Below, one piece after another: positions 1 to 11,083 of a stretch of DNA of 64,000 bases. Position numbers and translations under genes: made by a program. How positions within the stretch are numbered: the first letter of the stretch is position 1; each line of letters opens with the position of its first letter. Under the pieces are notes generated by a model. That model made no database searches. It was not told where the DNA came from and saw only the letters and a program-made list of their open reading frames with translations. The DNA is from Cytidiella melzeri (taxonomy: Eukaryota; Basidiomycota; Agaricomycetes; Polyporales; Irpicaceae), in NCBI GenBank assembly GCA_022592445.1, contig JABYQR010000049.1, positions 124,001 to 188,000 of the forward strand, read 5' to 3'.

Positions 1-1272
1 GCAATCCTTGGGACAGGTTACTGGCGACTACGGAAAGGACTATACGGCCTGAAACAGGCGGGACGGTCATGGTACCTCGAGTTCAACAAAAAGTACCAAT
101 CCCTCGGTTTCCGGCGATGCGAATCCGACTGGAGCGTGCATGTACGAGAAACGAATGGGTCCAAAGCCATGTCAGTGACAAGTGTCGACGACATACTCTT
201 GGCAACACGCACCGAAGCAGACTCTGACTCCATCACCCGCGGACTGGAAGGACTTTTCGACATCACAGACAACGGTGAGGTCGAGTGGCTACTGGGTTGC
301 AAGGTAACGCGCAACCGATCAAGATGATCCATCCTCCTCTCGCAGGAGACATATATCCTTTCAATCCTTCGCCTGTTCAACATGGAGCATTGCAACGCGG
401 TGTCGACGCCACTGCCAACCAAGACGACTCTATCTCGGGAAGAGCCTCCGAAGACAAGTAGGGAACGCGACGAGCTAGAAGCACTGCCCTATCGAATGCT
501 AGTCGGGAAGGTCATGTACCTCGCAACTACCACAAGGCCGGACATCGCATATGCCGTACGGGAGCTCGCGCGATACATGTCGTGTTACGGAAACTCACAT
601 TGGGCAGCCGCAAAGCACCTTCTCCGGTACCTGCAGGGAACAAGGACACTAGGTCTCACACTAGGGAATCTAGACCCGGCGTATCCGCTATTCCACGCAT
701 TCACAGACTCAGATTGGGGCTCGGGCGAAGGAAGGAAGTCAATATCTGGGTACCTAATGGTGGTGTATCAGTCGCCGACCTGGAGCTCAAAGCAACAATC
801 TGTCGTCGCTCTTTCTTCGTGTGAGGCCGAATACGTTGCCTGCTCCCATGCCGCCTGTCAAATCATATGGGTCCGACAGCTACTCGAAGAACTCGGCATC
901 CCGCAAACCGAACCCACCACACTGTACTGCGACAACAATGGTACAATCGCCTGCACGCACGACCCACACGGACACACTCGCATGAAGCACATCGACATCC
1001 GCGCGCATTTTATCAGGAACTGTGTAAACAAAGGAAGGATTGACGTCACGAGAGTCGAAGGAAAAGAAAACAAAGCAGATATATTCACGAAACCACTAGG
1101 AGGAGTACTACATACACGAGGACTCAAAATGCTGGGACTACACGCGAGTCAAGGGGGGTGTCAACTGGTGACACGCGTGGAGAGACGGACTAGGAAAGAT
1201 ATGGGAGGTGCATCAGCGCTGAGAGAGAGAGAGAGTCGGGTTACTATACACGGACTTCCGACGATCGAGTAA
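1..1272 (+). pseudogene. Ty1/copia polyprotein, 3' part (RT end and RNase H), with an in-frame stop
   Basis: Frame 1 reads from the window edge as the end of a copia reverse transcriptase (YGLKQAGRSWY, then VDDILL, the catalytic DD box). It continues through the connection region (LLGCKV, LSQETYI) into the copia RNase H (TRPDIAYAV, LLRYLQGTRTLGL, TDSDWG, SSCEAEYVA, HIDIRAHFIRN, ADIFTKPL). A TGA at 325-327 interrupts this frame, and the same frame resumes at once, so this is a single nonsense change and not a frameshift. The element begins outside the window. The reading frame runs about 110 nt into the 3' LTR before its stop at 1270-1272. The family assignment is firm. The copy looks inactive in cis unless the stop is read through. 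Confidence 0.93.
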
Positions 1273-1397
1273 TTTTGTATAAAACACCCTGAACGGCACA
1301 GGGGACAGCATCTGATGCTTACCCTGTGCCAGGTACGCCGTATGCGTTGTATAAAACTATCTGATGCTTACCCTGTGCCAGACCTATCTAATTGACA
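1159..1397 (+). repeat. 3' LTR of the copia element
   Basis: A purine run (AAGGGGGG, 1151-1158) fits a polypurine tract and is followed directly by TGTCAA (1159-1164). The perfect inverted partner TTGACA ends at 1397, giving a 239-bp LTR with 6-bp TG...CA terminal repeats. Two TATAAAA boxes (1278-1284 and 1350-1356) fit a promoter. The 5 bases after the LTR, ATACA (1398-1402), would be the target duplication, but its partner is outside the window. Confidence 0.8.
1278..1381 (+). repeat. Duplicated TATA-containing promoter segment inside the LTR
   Basis: The 22-bp sequence TCTGATGCTTACCCTGTGCCAG-type block occurs exactly twice, at 1311-1332 and 1360-1381 (offset 49 bp). Each copy is preceded by a TATAAAAC box (1278 and 1350). 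This looks like an internal tandem duplication of the LTR core promoter. Confidence 0.8.
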
Positions 1398-1450
1398 ATA
1401 CAATTTGCTGCTGTAACGAGATGTTCATATTATTGAACATCACATTCTGT

Positions 1451-1451
<1 letters not shown>

Positions 1452-1488
<37 letters not shown>
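1452..1488 (-). repeat. Poly(A) tail of the LINE (37 T on the + strand)
   Basis: This is an uninterrupted 37-nt T run at the 3' boundary of a minus-strand LINE, as expected for target-primed reverse transcription. Confidence 0.9.
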
Positions 1489-1489
<1 letters not shown>

Positions 1490-1640
1490 GTAGAGCTTAA
1501 CCGGAGCGGGCAGTTTGCATAACGATCCCCCAACTCCGTGCTTGTACGAGGGGATTTCACCCTCTCTTGTGTGGACTACCGCAGAGAAAATGCTTTACGC
1601 ACACCGTCCTGTATCTATATGGCGGCCGTGTGGGACTAGG

Positions 1641-4600
1641 TTACTCACCGTTTGTTTCTTCCCCTAAGGCCCTGTCAGGGGGCCCTCTAGGTTCGAAGCT
1701 TTCGGGTTCCACCCTACCCACTAAAACCCCTGCACTACCTATCCAGTCTTCCGGGAGAGCTGCTTCATCATGGATTGTTCCCGACCACGTTTGTAGTACT
1801 AACTCTTTGCTCAGGCGCTTTCCTTCCGGGAACCTTGGGTGGGTTAGAGCTATGTCCATTTTGAGTCGGCTATTCATAGCGCTATACCATCGTCTTCTTA
1901 TCTCTCCCTCTGTATGTTTCCACCCCGGTAAGTCTGCCTTTTCTATCACTCTTTCGCATCTCAGTTTCCATATAAGGTGGGTTGACTCAGTTATCACCAG
2001 CCTGAATAAACGTGTCGTCCCTTGGAGAGCGTCTCCTTTTTCGGACGTGATTTCTATCAGGTTCGCCCCCAATGCAACACCCAATGATATTTCAGGTATT
2101 TCCCCTTTTTTCTTGGTAAGCAGGCCTCTGGTTAGGTTCCATATTGTCAGTTGGGCCGAGCCCGGGCATATGACCAGTACGTGCTCCAGTGATTCCGTTC
2201 GTCCACATATTTTGCATTGACTTCGCTCCTCATACCCCGGTATATTCTCCCACCATTTTCCGCACCTGTATGCGTTATGCATGGCCCGCCATAGGAAGTA
2301 CCTTATTCTCCTACTATTATACTTGTGTCTGATTGCTTTCCACAGTGCTTCTTCCGTGTGTCTTGTTCCAGTTTCTCGCTTGATGTCGTCTATAACCCGT
2401 TCTACTTGCTTTTTTGTTCCTTCTCTCGGTACGTATTTCTCTTTTTCCTTGATACTTCGATAAATTATTTTTTGGGAGGACGTTTTGATCCTTACTTCTT
2501 CCATTAGGAATTGTCTTGGTGCCTCCTCCGGGTCATCTGTTGGTATTGGGAGTTCTGCCCCCTTTGCTGCCAGCTTATCTGCTTCTTCGTTTCCTTTTAT
2601 TCCTGCATGTCCTTTTACCCAGCATAACTCCGTCGGTGCCGATCTTGCTCTACAGAAGGCTAATATCTCTTGGAACAGTTCTTTGTTCCTCACTCCTACC
2701 CATCCTTTATCTTCCCACTCTGTTGCATAGGTCGTTATTCCGTCGACGCAGTATCTCGAGTCCGACATTATTCGCAACGGTGTGACCTTCGGGGCTGTCC
2801 TTAGCGCATGTAATATCGCCGTGAGTTCGCCAGTTTGATTTGATTGTTCTACGCTTCTCACTCTCACCGCAGCGTTCATGGGGTGGTTATCCGCCACCCA
2901 CACTCCAGCCCCTGCTCTCGCATCTCGCGTGCCGTTTTTCGTGCATGAGCCGTCTGTGTATACTGTTAGCATTTGTCTATCAATCGTTCTCGTCGTGGGG
3001 CGGTTCGTTGGGTCCCTTGATCTAGAGTTTCCGCTGGTAAACATGCGGAAACATTGTGAGAGGTCGCTCTGTATTGTCAGTGATGGGTCAAATAGGATTG
3101 GCAGGTCTGTTCCTTCTCTCTCTTTGTTTCGCTGTTTACGGTTCCTTGTCAATGACAGTCCGTCTATAGGGTCCCTTTCGCTCGGGTTCCATTTCGGAGT
3201 GAGTGTCTCATATAGTGTCTTCGCTGTTTTGTAGCACTCATAGGGGAAAGGGCAGCCTGTTATTTCGCGGATTCTTTCGCAATGTGCGCAGCATGTCCTT
3301 CTAGGAAAGTGTCTCGTATCCTCCTTGATTGTCAGGTCTCCATATTCAATCAGGGTTTTCAGCTGGGATACCGTCCTGATATGGTGACGGTATCTTAGGC
3401 ATTTGCTCGTGTTCTTGTTATGGAAAGCTTTCAGTTCGTTTCCTATGCCGATGTGGAGCCAGATAGGTAGTTTCTTTTTCAACTTGGTTCCAAGTTTCAC
3501 CGCTGCGAAGCTCACTCCCGTTTGTTTTGCCAGGTTTATCATGTCTCTTACATAGCTTGGGAGGGATGAGTTCGCACTCGCGTTCACTTTCCAGTTTTGT
3601 AGAAAATATTGGAGTTTCGATTCTTTATCGTATCTTGGGCCTGTCACCGTTGCGTTCAATGCCAACAGTGTGTCTACCGCGTATGCCCACGCTGGGCGCG
3701 ATTTTGTCAGATCCAGGAAGGGTTTTAGCCATGTAAGGTTTATTGCTTTCACTTTGGCATTTACGTCTAGTAGGCCTATTCCTCCCTCTTTTGGGGGTCT
3801 ATATAGTGTGTCCAGCCCGACCGGTGGGGTCCCTCCGTTGGGCCATATGAAGTTCCTTATCATCTTAATTATCTCATTCTTCACCTCCATCGGCATTCCT
3901 TGGACCTTTGTTAGGTATTGTATTCTACCTCCAACTTCCATATTAATTATCAATTTCTTACCGAAGATTGTTAGCCCTGGTTTGTCCCACTCTTTCAGCT
4001 TTCTTTCAATCACGCGGAGGATTGGCCTCCAGGGGGCTGTCTAATCAATGTCGTTTCCTATCCATACTCCTAGGATCCTAGTTAGGGATCCGTCCTCTGC
4101 AATTCTGATATCTCGCGGTAAGTCTTCTCCTGTCTCGCTAAATGCTCGTGTTCTCACCACCTTCGCTCTGTACTCCCGCGTCCCTATCGGTATGATTTCT
4201 GTCTTTTCTAGGTTAAATTTTGCTCTTGATGCTTTACACCATTGATCCAGTATTTTTTGCAGCTCTGAGTAATTATCGTGTTCAGACAGGTAAACCGTCG
4301 TGTCGTCTGCAAACAACGTTGTTATTAACCTCTGTCTCATCCCCGGCAGGTTGTATCCGTTTATCTTCGACTTGCGTAGCATGCATGCAAGTGGTTCTAT
4401 TGCAAGGTTGAAGAGCAAGCACGACAGTGGGTCACCTTGTCTTACTCCCCTAGTTACTCTGAAGTCCTTACTTATTACTCCATTGATCATTACGCTGGAT
4501 ACCGCAGATTCGTACAGTGATTTTATTGTCTTTGTAAACTCGTCCGGGACCCCCATCGTTTCGAGAGTGCACCACAGGTAGTCGTGTGCTATTCGGTCGT

Positions 4601-6713
4601 AGGCCTTTTCCTGGTCTAGTGCCACTATGACTCCATTCTCCTCCGTGGCCTCCGCGTAGTCTGTCATCACACGTGCCAGGTTTGTTTGGTCGAAAATGGA
4701 TCTATTCGGGATGAATCCCGCCTGTGATGGGTTAATTACCTTGTGTATCCATGATGCCAGTTTTATGGATAGTGCTTTTGTGAACATTTTATGGTCAGTG
4801 TTTAATAGCGTTATTGGTCTGTAGTTTGCAATCTCACGTTGGTCTTTCTTCTTGTAGATCGGGACTATCCACCCTTGCGCGAATTTTGTGTCCTCTGCCA
4901 CACCAAATTCTTCTATGTCGTTGAAGACTTTGCATAAAATGTCTAGTACGTCAATCACCTTCTCTTTTTGTTGCGCACTAGCTTTTCTATTTCTCATCAC
5001 TGTAGTATATTGTCGGTGTACTTCCTTCCACAATTCGTATGGGATCCCGTCAATTCCCGGCGCTTTACCTACACTGCACAACTTCAGCGCGTTTTCAAGG
5101 TCATCTCTCGTAATCTTCTTCTTCAGTACTTCCTTCGCACTCCTTTTGAACTTCCGTTCAATGTGTCTTAAGACTTCTTCAATCTCCCGTTTTCTTGTAG
5201 CTTGGGTTACTTCACCTACTCCTTCCTTTTGTAGGTTTTCGTGGTATTGGGCCGCTGCCTCCGCCATCAAGTCTGACCTCTCTATGTATTTCGGTGGGTT
5301 TCGAGGGTCATACTCGGGGTGTCCTTCCGGTTTTCCTGATTCCGGGTCTCTCAGGCTCATAATTATATCTCTGGGCATGGCCGTTTTATTGGATCTTATC
5401 CATGTTTTGTTTATCTGCTCCCCGTACATCCAATTATTTGTTGCTACTGCCGTTCTAGTCGCGTTAAATCTCCTAGCTTCCAAATCTTTAATTCTCTCCA
5501 GCAAGATTGCCACTTCCTCCGTTGCTTTCTCGCTCAATTCTAGCTCTGTGTCGTTGAGTAACATTTCTCTTTCCTTTCTTAGTTTTTCTATTCTCCTGGC
5601 TAACTTCGGTACTTTCTTTTTGGCTAGGTTTCTTGCCGTTGCTGTAATGTCCCTCTTGAACTCTGCATACAGGGTTTGTGCGTTGTGTTGTTCTGTTCTC
5701 TGGTCGTTTGCCGGTATGTCCCTTAGTAGTTCCTTTCCTTTTTCCACTACATACTTCTGAAACTCGTGGTCAGCCAGGATCATTTTAGGGATTACCCAAT
5801 GTCCCTCTCCTACAAACAGGAGTTTCTTGTCAGTCAACGAGACTGATATCATCATATGGTCTGAACTCATCCCTTCTACCGTTTCACTTCGCCAATTCAT
5901 TGCTGTTCTTGCCAGGGTAGGCGTTATGTACATCCTGTCAAGTCTCGACATGGCTCTACCGGATTCTTGGCTGAAAGTGAACATCCTGGAGTTCGGGTAC
6001 GTTTCCCTCCAAGCATCTATTAGGTTAAGTTTCATGCATAGCTCTTGCAGCTGATAGACTGGTCCTCTAGGGTCCATTCGTGCTGGAAAACGATCAATTT
6101 TTTCTTCCACTATGTTAAAGTCTCCGATCATCGCATCCGGTTTTGGACCTCCATTCGTTTCCCAGAATGCTCCTATTTGTTTCCACATCTCCTCGTTTTC
6201 TACATGGTCATTCGGAGCGTAGACGTTGAGGATTCGCATCGTTACTACCCTGTGCCACGTCAGGGTGAGCATTATAGCCCTTCCCGGGATGATTTCAGTG
6301 ACTGACACTTTCTCCGCATCCAGTCTTTCTTTGTTTACTACGAAGGCCACTCCTTTGGATGAACTCGCTCGTTCGGTTGGTTCCGAATGTAGAATAAGGA
6401 GTCTTTTTCCAAACAGCCTGTGGAGGTCTTCTACGTGCGGTTGCGTCAGGTGAGTTTCTTGTATTGCTATCACTGCCAGCTTCTTTTCTCTCACAATTTG
6501 GTTTATTTTATTCCATTTTTCGCTCGCTTGCGCTCCCGCTTGGATGGGTCCTCTTCCTTTCATGTTCATCGAGGCTATTTGGATGTTCGCCGCTGTTTGT
6601 TTGCGGTTTGGCCTTGTCCTTCCTTGTCTCTCATTCCCTCTTTCTCTGTCAAGCTGTTGGGTAGATCCTCCAGTGGAGGAGTCACCTGGTGAGTACGGGT
6701 TTGCCAAACTCAC
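1641..6713 (-). pseudogene. LINE ORF2: endonuclease, reverse transcriptase, RNase H, zinc-binding tail; one in-frame TAG
   Basis: The N-terminal half holds an APE-type endonuclease (IASMNMKG, IAIQETHL, LNVYAPND, GDFNIVEE, SRLDRMYI, SSDHMMIS). The reverse transcriptase follows (GKAPGIDGIPYELW, NYRPITLLNTDHK, INPSQAGFIPNRS, ALDQEKAYDRI, RGVRQGDPLS and the catalytic FADDTT). A TAG at 4041-4043 (minus strand) breaks the frame after WIGNDID. The same frame continues directly with TAPWRPIL, so a CAG-to-TAG change is the simplest explanation. The remainder has an RNase H (VYTDGSCTKNG, TGELTAILHAL, MSDSRYCVDG, KGHAGIKGNEEAD) and a Cys/His zinc-binding tail (CKICGRTESLEHVLVIC). Apart from that stop, about 1,690 codons are open. 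Confidence 0.93.
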
Positions 6714-7337
6714 TCGGTGATATTGATTGGGGGGTATGGGGTGACCTTGCCCGTCACCTAACTCTCTGTGGCCTTCATTGGCAGTGGTGACGACGGGCAG
6801 AGAACCTCTGCCTTGGGCCTCAGAGAGGCTGTTTACCGTGGCCGAGTTACTAACCGTGTGTGTTTGTGGGTTTGTTATTTGTTCAGGTGGGGGCGACCGA
6901 CCTCAATAGGTTTTTTCCGCTCGTCATACGGTCGATAGGCGAGCGTTAGGCCTTTTGTTAGGGGTTTGCCCTAGGTGCTTCCTTTGTCCGACCTTGGTTG
7001 CGCTCAGGGGTCCCTAGCAGGTGCGCCATTCCTATATTTTTGTTTCGTGGGAGACCTCCAGCTTTCCTGTCACTAAGGGTGGCTTAGCCAGTATATTTGG
7101 GCTATCAGTCTTCTTTTCCTTCGCTTCGTGCGCCTTCATTCCTTTGCTCTTATTTTTCGGACTTTTTGCCGTAGCGTATATATTTGTATTGTACATCCAC
7201 TCAGTGGTTTCTGACCTATCATTGCTCGCAAATCAATCTTTCATTCATCAAGGAATGTGTGCGTAAAGACAGTTATTTCGACGTTGTAGGTAAGTCTCGG
7301 GGTTACGTAGCAGCAGGAGGGGGGGGTCCCTTGTTCG

Positions 7338-9706
7338 TCAGATACCTCTACCTCTGCCTCCGTTTCCTCTTCCTCCTCTGGCCCTTCCGCTCCTGCCTCT
7401 CTCCCCTCTGTCCCCTCTCGAGGTTTGATTTCCGCCGTCCGCTGCAATCGTTGTGAATGCGGTCGGTGGGGCTGGCTCTGTTTGGGCCTTCGGGGGTTTC
7501 GGTGTAGTCGTTGGTCGGAGGGCGTTGTTATAAAGCCATCCTTGCTCCGTGAGGATCGGGCATAGGGGCGTCAGGTGGAGGGCACTTGTACACACTCCGC
7601 ATTGCCACCCTGTGAACTGCGCTGTGTTCATTCCGATAAATGGGTCCGTAAAGTTCGCCTGCATTGCCTTGTCTCTGAATGTCCGCCACTGGATGATATC
7701 GTATGTCGGGGTGGCTAGGAAGAGGTGGGCTACCCGTTGTGTCGTCCCATCGTCTTTTCTGGCTTCGACTATCTTGACTTCGAGAGAACTCCTTACCATC
7801 TTCACCGCAAGGCTTGGTTGCAGATCACAGAGGTGAGCCTGATTCTTGACTATATCCAGCAGAACATCATCGAGTCCGCACTTGTCGAAGGTGTTGTCCA
7901 CCAGCCCTCGTATGACGTGCACCTCTTCATCTCCAAAACCGCTGATGCTACCTATGTATGAGTCAAAGGTCGGCCCGTTGTTCGAGAAGAAGAGGGTGCC
8001 TTCCGTGGTAGAGATGCACCCTCCGCACGAGGTCAGCAGGTCGTAGTACGGTTCATCGAAGTTGTAGATGAGGAAGTTATAAGGCGGTATACGGTTTCCT
8101 GGCCTGTCCTGAGCCGGGGACGGGGCTGTGATGCGTATCCCCTGAGGTGTGCCCACTGTGCGTCGTAGCAATGATAAGATTTCCTCTTTCCTCGCTTGCT
8201 CCGTCGAGCCCAATGGCCGTCCCTTTCCTGCCTGTCGTACTAGCATTGAAAACCCCGGTGCTTTAGGCCACGCCTCTGCTTGTTTGTTGGAGAGATTGTT
8301 GAACGCGAAGTACGGGTCGTTCCCTCTGACGGATTCGAAGTTCACTGTCGGGGTGGAGAACTCAAGATCATGGGTTTTCTGGGTCTTAGGAACATGTGGT
8401 AGATGGGTTGGGTTCGTAGCTGGAGAGTCGCGGTCGTTGTCCTTGATTCCCGGAGTACGGAGGGCAGCTAGTGGTGTCTTACTAACATCGGTTGTAGTCG
8501 AGCTGCGGTTGGGAGGATTTGCCGTCATTCTTGTTGTGGCATTCTCATTGGATGAGGGGGTGGCAACTTCCTTCGTCCGTGCTGAGGGTGCTGTGGCTAC
8601 AGAAAGGGTGGGGAGAAGGGCGATTGCATCTCCGTCTTCCTTCGAGTTCTTCAGTGGACCGAGAGGTTCTCGGGAGTCGTTCGTCGACGGAGTCTGTCTT
8701 CCCTGTGCCTCGGCCACGGAAATTGTACACGTAGCGTCCTCCATCTCTTGGTCCACATCAAATCCACCCGTTGCTCTCCACAGCTCTTCCTCTTCCGACC
8801 CTCCTCCTGCTGGCGTCGTTTGTCTGCTCGCCCTTTGTTCCTCTCTCACCCTCACCCTCGTCTGCTCATGAGGGGAGTCCGCTACGTCATACGGGACTAC
8901 CGTTCTCTTCGGGAAGGACGTCGGGGTTGGTGGAGTAGACGCGTTTCAGGGGGGGATCAATTTCAACTTTGTTGTTGTCGCCTTTCCCTTCCCTTTTTTC
9001 CTCGCTCCCTGGTTTGAGGGCGAGTCTGACTCTGTGGTCGTTGGAGACAGGTTCCCCTGGTTGACATTGTCAGTTCAAGCTTTCGGTTACTTATTTCGGC
9101 ACGTACATTTCCTTCTCTTTCTCGTGTGCCCTCCCCAATGTCTAATCCCAGCGTATCGAGCCCTAGGATTTCAAATCTGTTCGGGGGAGAAGGCGGAGTC
9201 TCCGTACTTCCTCGTTCTTCTTCCTCCCCTGCTGTCCCTTTTGCCATTGGCACTTCCGTCTGGGACTTCGCACTCGCTTTTCCTGTTTTTGTGACTCTCG
9301 AACGTTTCCCTTGCTTTTGTTTGCCGGGTACTACGATGAACGGATTGTCGTTTGCGTTTGCCGTTGTCGAAGGTGCGTTCCTTCCCTCGTCATTGTTCTC
9401 TGTCGTGGGCGAGGCGGTCCTTGTTGGGACGGTCGTAAGGGGATGGTTGGAGGTGGATGTCGATAAAGGCATGGGGAGGGATTTCTCTTCTTCGTCTCTT
9501 CCTGACGCTGTCTTGCTCGCGTCTTGCTCGTTCGGCTTCCCCCCTTCCTTCCTCATCTTGTTTGCCAGCATACGTGCCTGACGCTCTTCTGCATCCATTC
9601 TGGCTGCCGCACTCGGAGTAGGGAAGCTCTCGTCGCAGAGTGTCGACGTGGTGGGGGGTGGAGTTTTAGTCCAAGTTCTCGGCATGGTTGGGGTAGTTGA
9701 TGACAT
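7338..9706 (-). pseudogene. LINE ORF1 (gag-like, CCHC knuckle and RGG tail), frameshifted
   Basis: Two open stretches, 9706-8963 and 8855-7338, form one ORF1 broken by frameshifts. The first begins with a true ATG and is Ser/Thr/Pro and charge rich. Its frame closes near an A6/G-rich run around 8995. A second frame (GDNNKVEIDPPLKRVYSTNP) stays open to about 8885, and a third frame then continues as PYDVADSPHEQ into the long 3' part. That part contains a perfect CX2CX4HX4C zinc knuckle (CGVCTSALHLTPLC, about 7563-7604) and ends in an Arg/Gly tail (GRGNGGRGRG), both suited to RNA binding. The nominal start at 8855 is GTG and is not a real start. At least two frameshifts are needed to join the reading. 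Confidence 0.78.
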
Positions 9707-10305
9707 CTTGTGTTTTCTAGGTGATATTTGTCAGTTTCTCGAAGAAGGTTTTAGATCTGTTTGTCGCACCGTCTTTACTTTCTTGTCTAGTGAACTACAG
9801 TACCTACTGGTTTGTCCCTCTATTTATACTCTCGAGTCCCCCTCTGTCTGGTTTTCTACAGTCTATTTGTTTCCTGCTTCTCATTTCTTTGTGGATATGT
9901 CGGTATTGTCTGGGATTCAGTAGGCAAGCGTGAGGCACGTCTCCTGTTTGTCGCGAGGTTTGTTTTTTACCTTCTTCATTGGCTGTTTCGGCTCTACTCT
10001 CGCGTCTCTTCCGTGCTAGTTGGCATCTCTTTGGGGTTCTTACATTTTCTGAATCCCGCAGTGGTTCTAGAGCTTGATGTCGTTTCTCTTTACGTTTCCG
10101 TCTCGTCGAACGGGTTTTCCGGGTGAAAGATTGTGTCTGGATTACGTTGTGCTACGTATTGTACTGCCTGTCTCCTAACCTCCTGCTTTGAGGGGCTTCC
10201 GCGTGTTTCACTTTCTCGTCAGTTTTCTATGGTAATGCCATTCGTCCCAACTACTCATCGTCGTCATTTCCTTAGTCTCATCCTCTTCCCAGCTCCCTAG
10301 TTCCC

Positions 10306-10698
10306 TCACCGTCTGTGGTTTTGCTTGAGGACGTACTTATCTACCATGACTGATAAACAGGTTTTAAGGGGGGGAGTGAAGTCCTTCTTGTCGACTATAA
10401 TGAGGATGTTTGTCGAGTCGTTGTTGGGTTTGGCTTTGAGGACGAGTTTGTTTCTCAGGGTCCCGTGCTCTCCTGTGATCCTGAACACGTGGCAGGATAT
10501 CCGGTTGTCCGGCATCCGGATCGAGCATCTTCTTCCGGTCTTCAGTTTTGTTTGAAGTTCTCCTACTAGGATCCATGTGGGAAGCCCGAAGTTCTGACTG
10601 AGAAGTACGTCTACCTCTGCTGTCAGTACTGTGTTCGGCATCATGCGCTCGTGGAGGTCATGCGCCTTCGCCACTAGGTTTCTCCATGCTTCTGGCAT
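10306..10698 (-). CDS. Unidentified 130-residue ORF upstream of the LINE ORF1
   Basis: An ATG-started frame encodes a protein-like sequence (AWRNLVAKAHDLHERM, GLPTWILVGEL, CHVFRITGEHG, ILIIVDKKD). It has ordinary amino-acid balance and no motif I recognise. It lies on the LINE strand about 600 bp upstream of ORF1. It may be a remnant of the LINE 5' region or of another element. An alternative frame just upstream reads FIDPNKP, which suggests the true N-terminus may be frameshifted. Confidence 0.3.
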   Translation of the reverse strand: MPEAWRNLVAKAHDLHERMMPNTVLTAEVDVLLSQNFGLPTWILVGELQTKLKTGRRCSIRMPDNRISCHVFRITGEHGTLRNKLVLKAKPNNDSTNILIIVDKKDFTPPLKTCLSVMVDKYVLKQNHRR

Positions 10699-10910
10699 GG
10701 GGTTTGTTCGGGTCTATGAATAGATGAGTTTGTCGCTCCGTTACCGCGCTCAGGTTCTTGTTGTATTGGATAAGTTACATACTGTTTGTTGAGCTCCCAG
10801 TTCCGTCCTCTTCTCCTCCATCCTCTTTTCCCCTTCATCTACCACCTGTCACAGATTTTCGATGTTTCTACAAGACTTGCCTTACCAGGCAACGGTATTA
10901 TTGGAATATT

Positions 10911-11070
10911 TAAGCGCTTGGCAAGCGCTTATCCAGCGCTTATCCAGCGTCTATTTAGGCGCTTATCCAGCGCTTATCTGGCGCTTATTAGGCGCCTATT
11001 CCGGCGCTTATTCTCAGTGCCTATCAATTGATGCGCTGATGCGCCTCCTGTCTCTGATGCGCTGATGCGC
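10911..11070. repeat. Short tandem/dispersed GCGCTTAT repeat block
   Basis: GCGCTTAT followed by CCA, CTG or TAG recurs roughly every 11-20 bp between 10913 and 11012. Variants such as GATGCGCTGATGCGC follow (about 11030-11070). The block sits beside the LINE 5' region. It could be a LINE 5' UTR repeat or a simple-sequence expansion. Confidence 0.7.
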
Positions 11071-11083
11071 TCCTTTCCTTATC

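Larger units (their letters stand above)
1452..9706 (-). mobile_element. Large Tad-like LINE (non-LTR retrotransposon), nearly complete
   Basis: The element is on the minus strand. Its 3' end is the poly(A) tail seen as poly-T at 1452-1488. Then come a short 3' UTR, ORF2 (1641-6713), a roughly 620-bp spacer, and ORF1 (7338-9706). The order gag-like ORF1, then ORF2 with APE-type endonuclease, reverse transcriptase, RNase H and zinc-binding tail, is that of the Tad clade of fungal LINEs. The 5' limit is uncertain: similar A/G-rich minus-strand sequence without a clear gene runs on to about 12,600. I found no convincing target-site duplication. The long intact tail and the very few lesions suggest a recent insertion (inference). 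Confidence 0.88.

Noticed and set aside
1411..1442. ATGTTCA...TGAACAT inverted repeat next to the LINE tail
   Set aside because: Only 7-bp arms; expected by chance in AT-rich flanking DNA.
1489..1530. tRNA-like start (GGTAGAGCTTAACCGG) at the LINE 3' end
   Set aside because: No cloverleaf or complete A/B boxes could be formed; it is part of the LINE 3' UTR.
8149..8871. 240-residue plus-strand ORF
   Set aside because: Antisense to LINE ORF1; hydrophobic/Ser composition typical of a reverse-strand shadow.
10911..11070. Possible CRISPR-like array
   Set aside because: Units are 8-11 bp with no spacers of constant length and the genome is eukaryotic.
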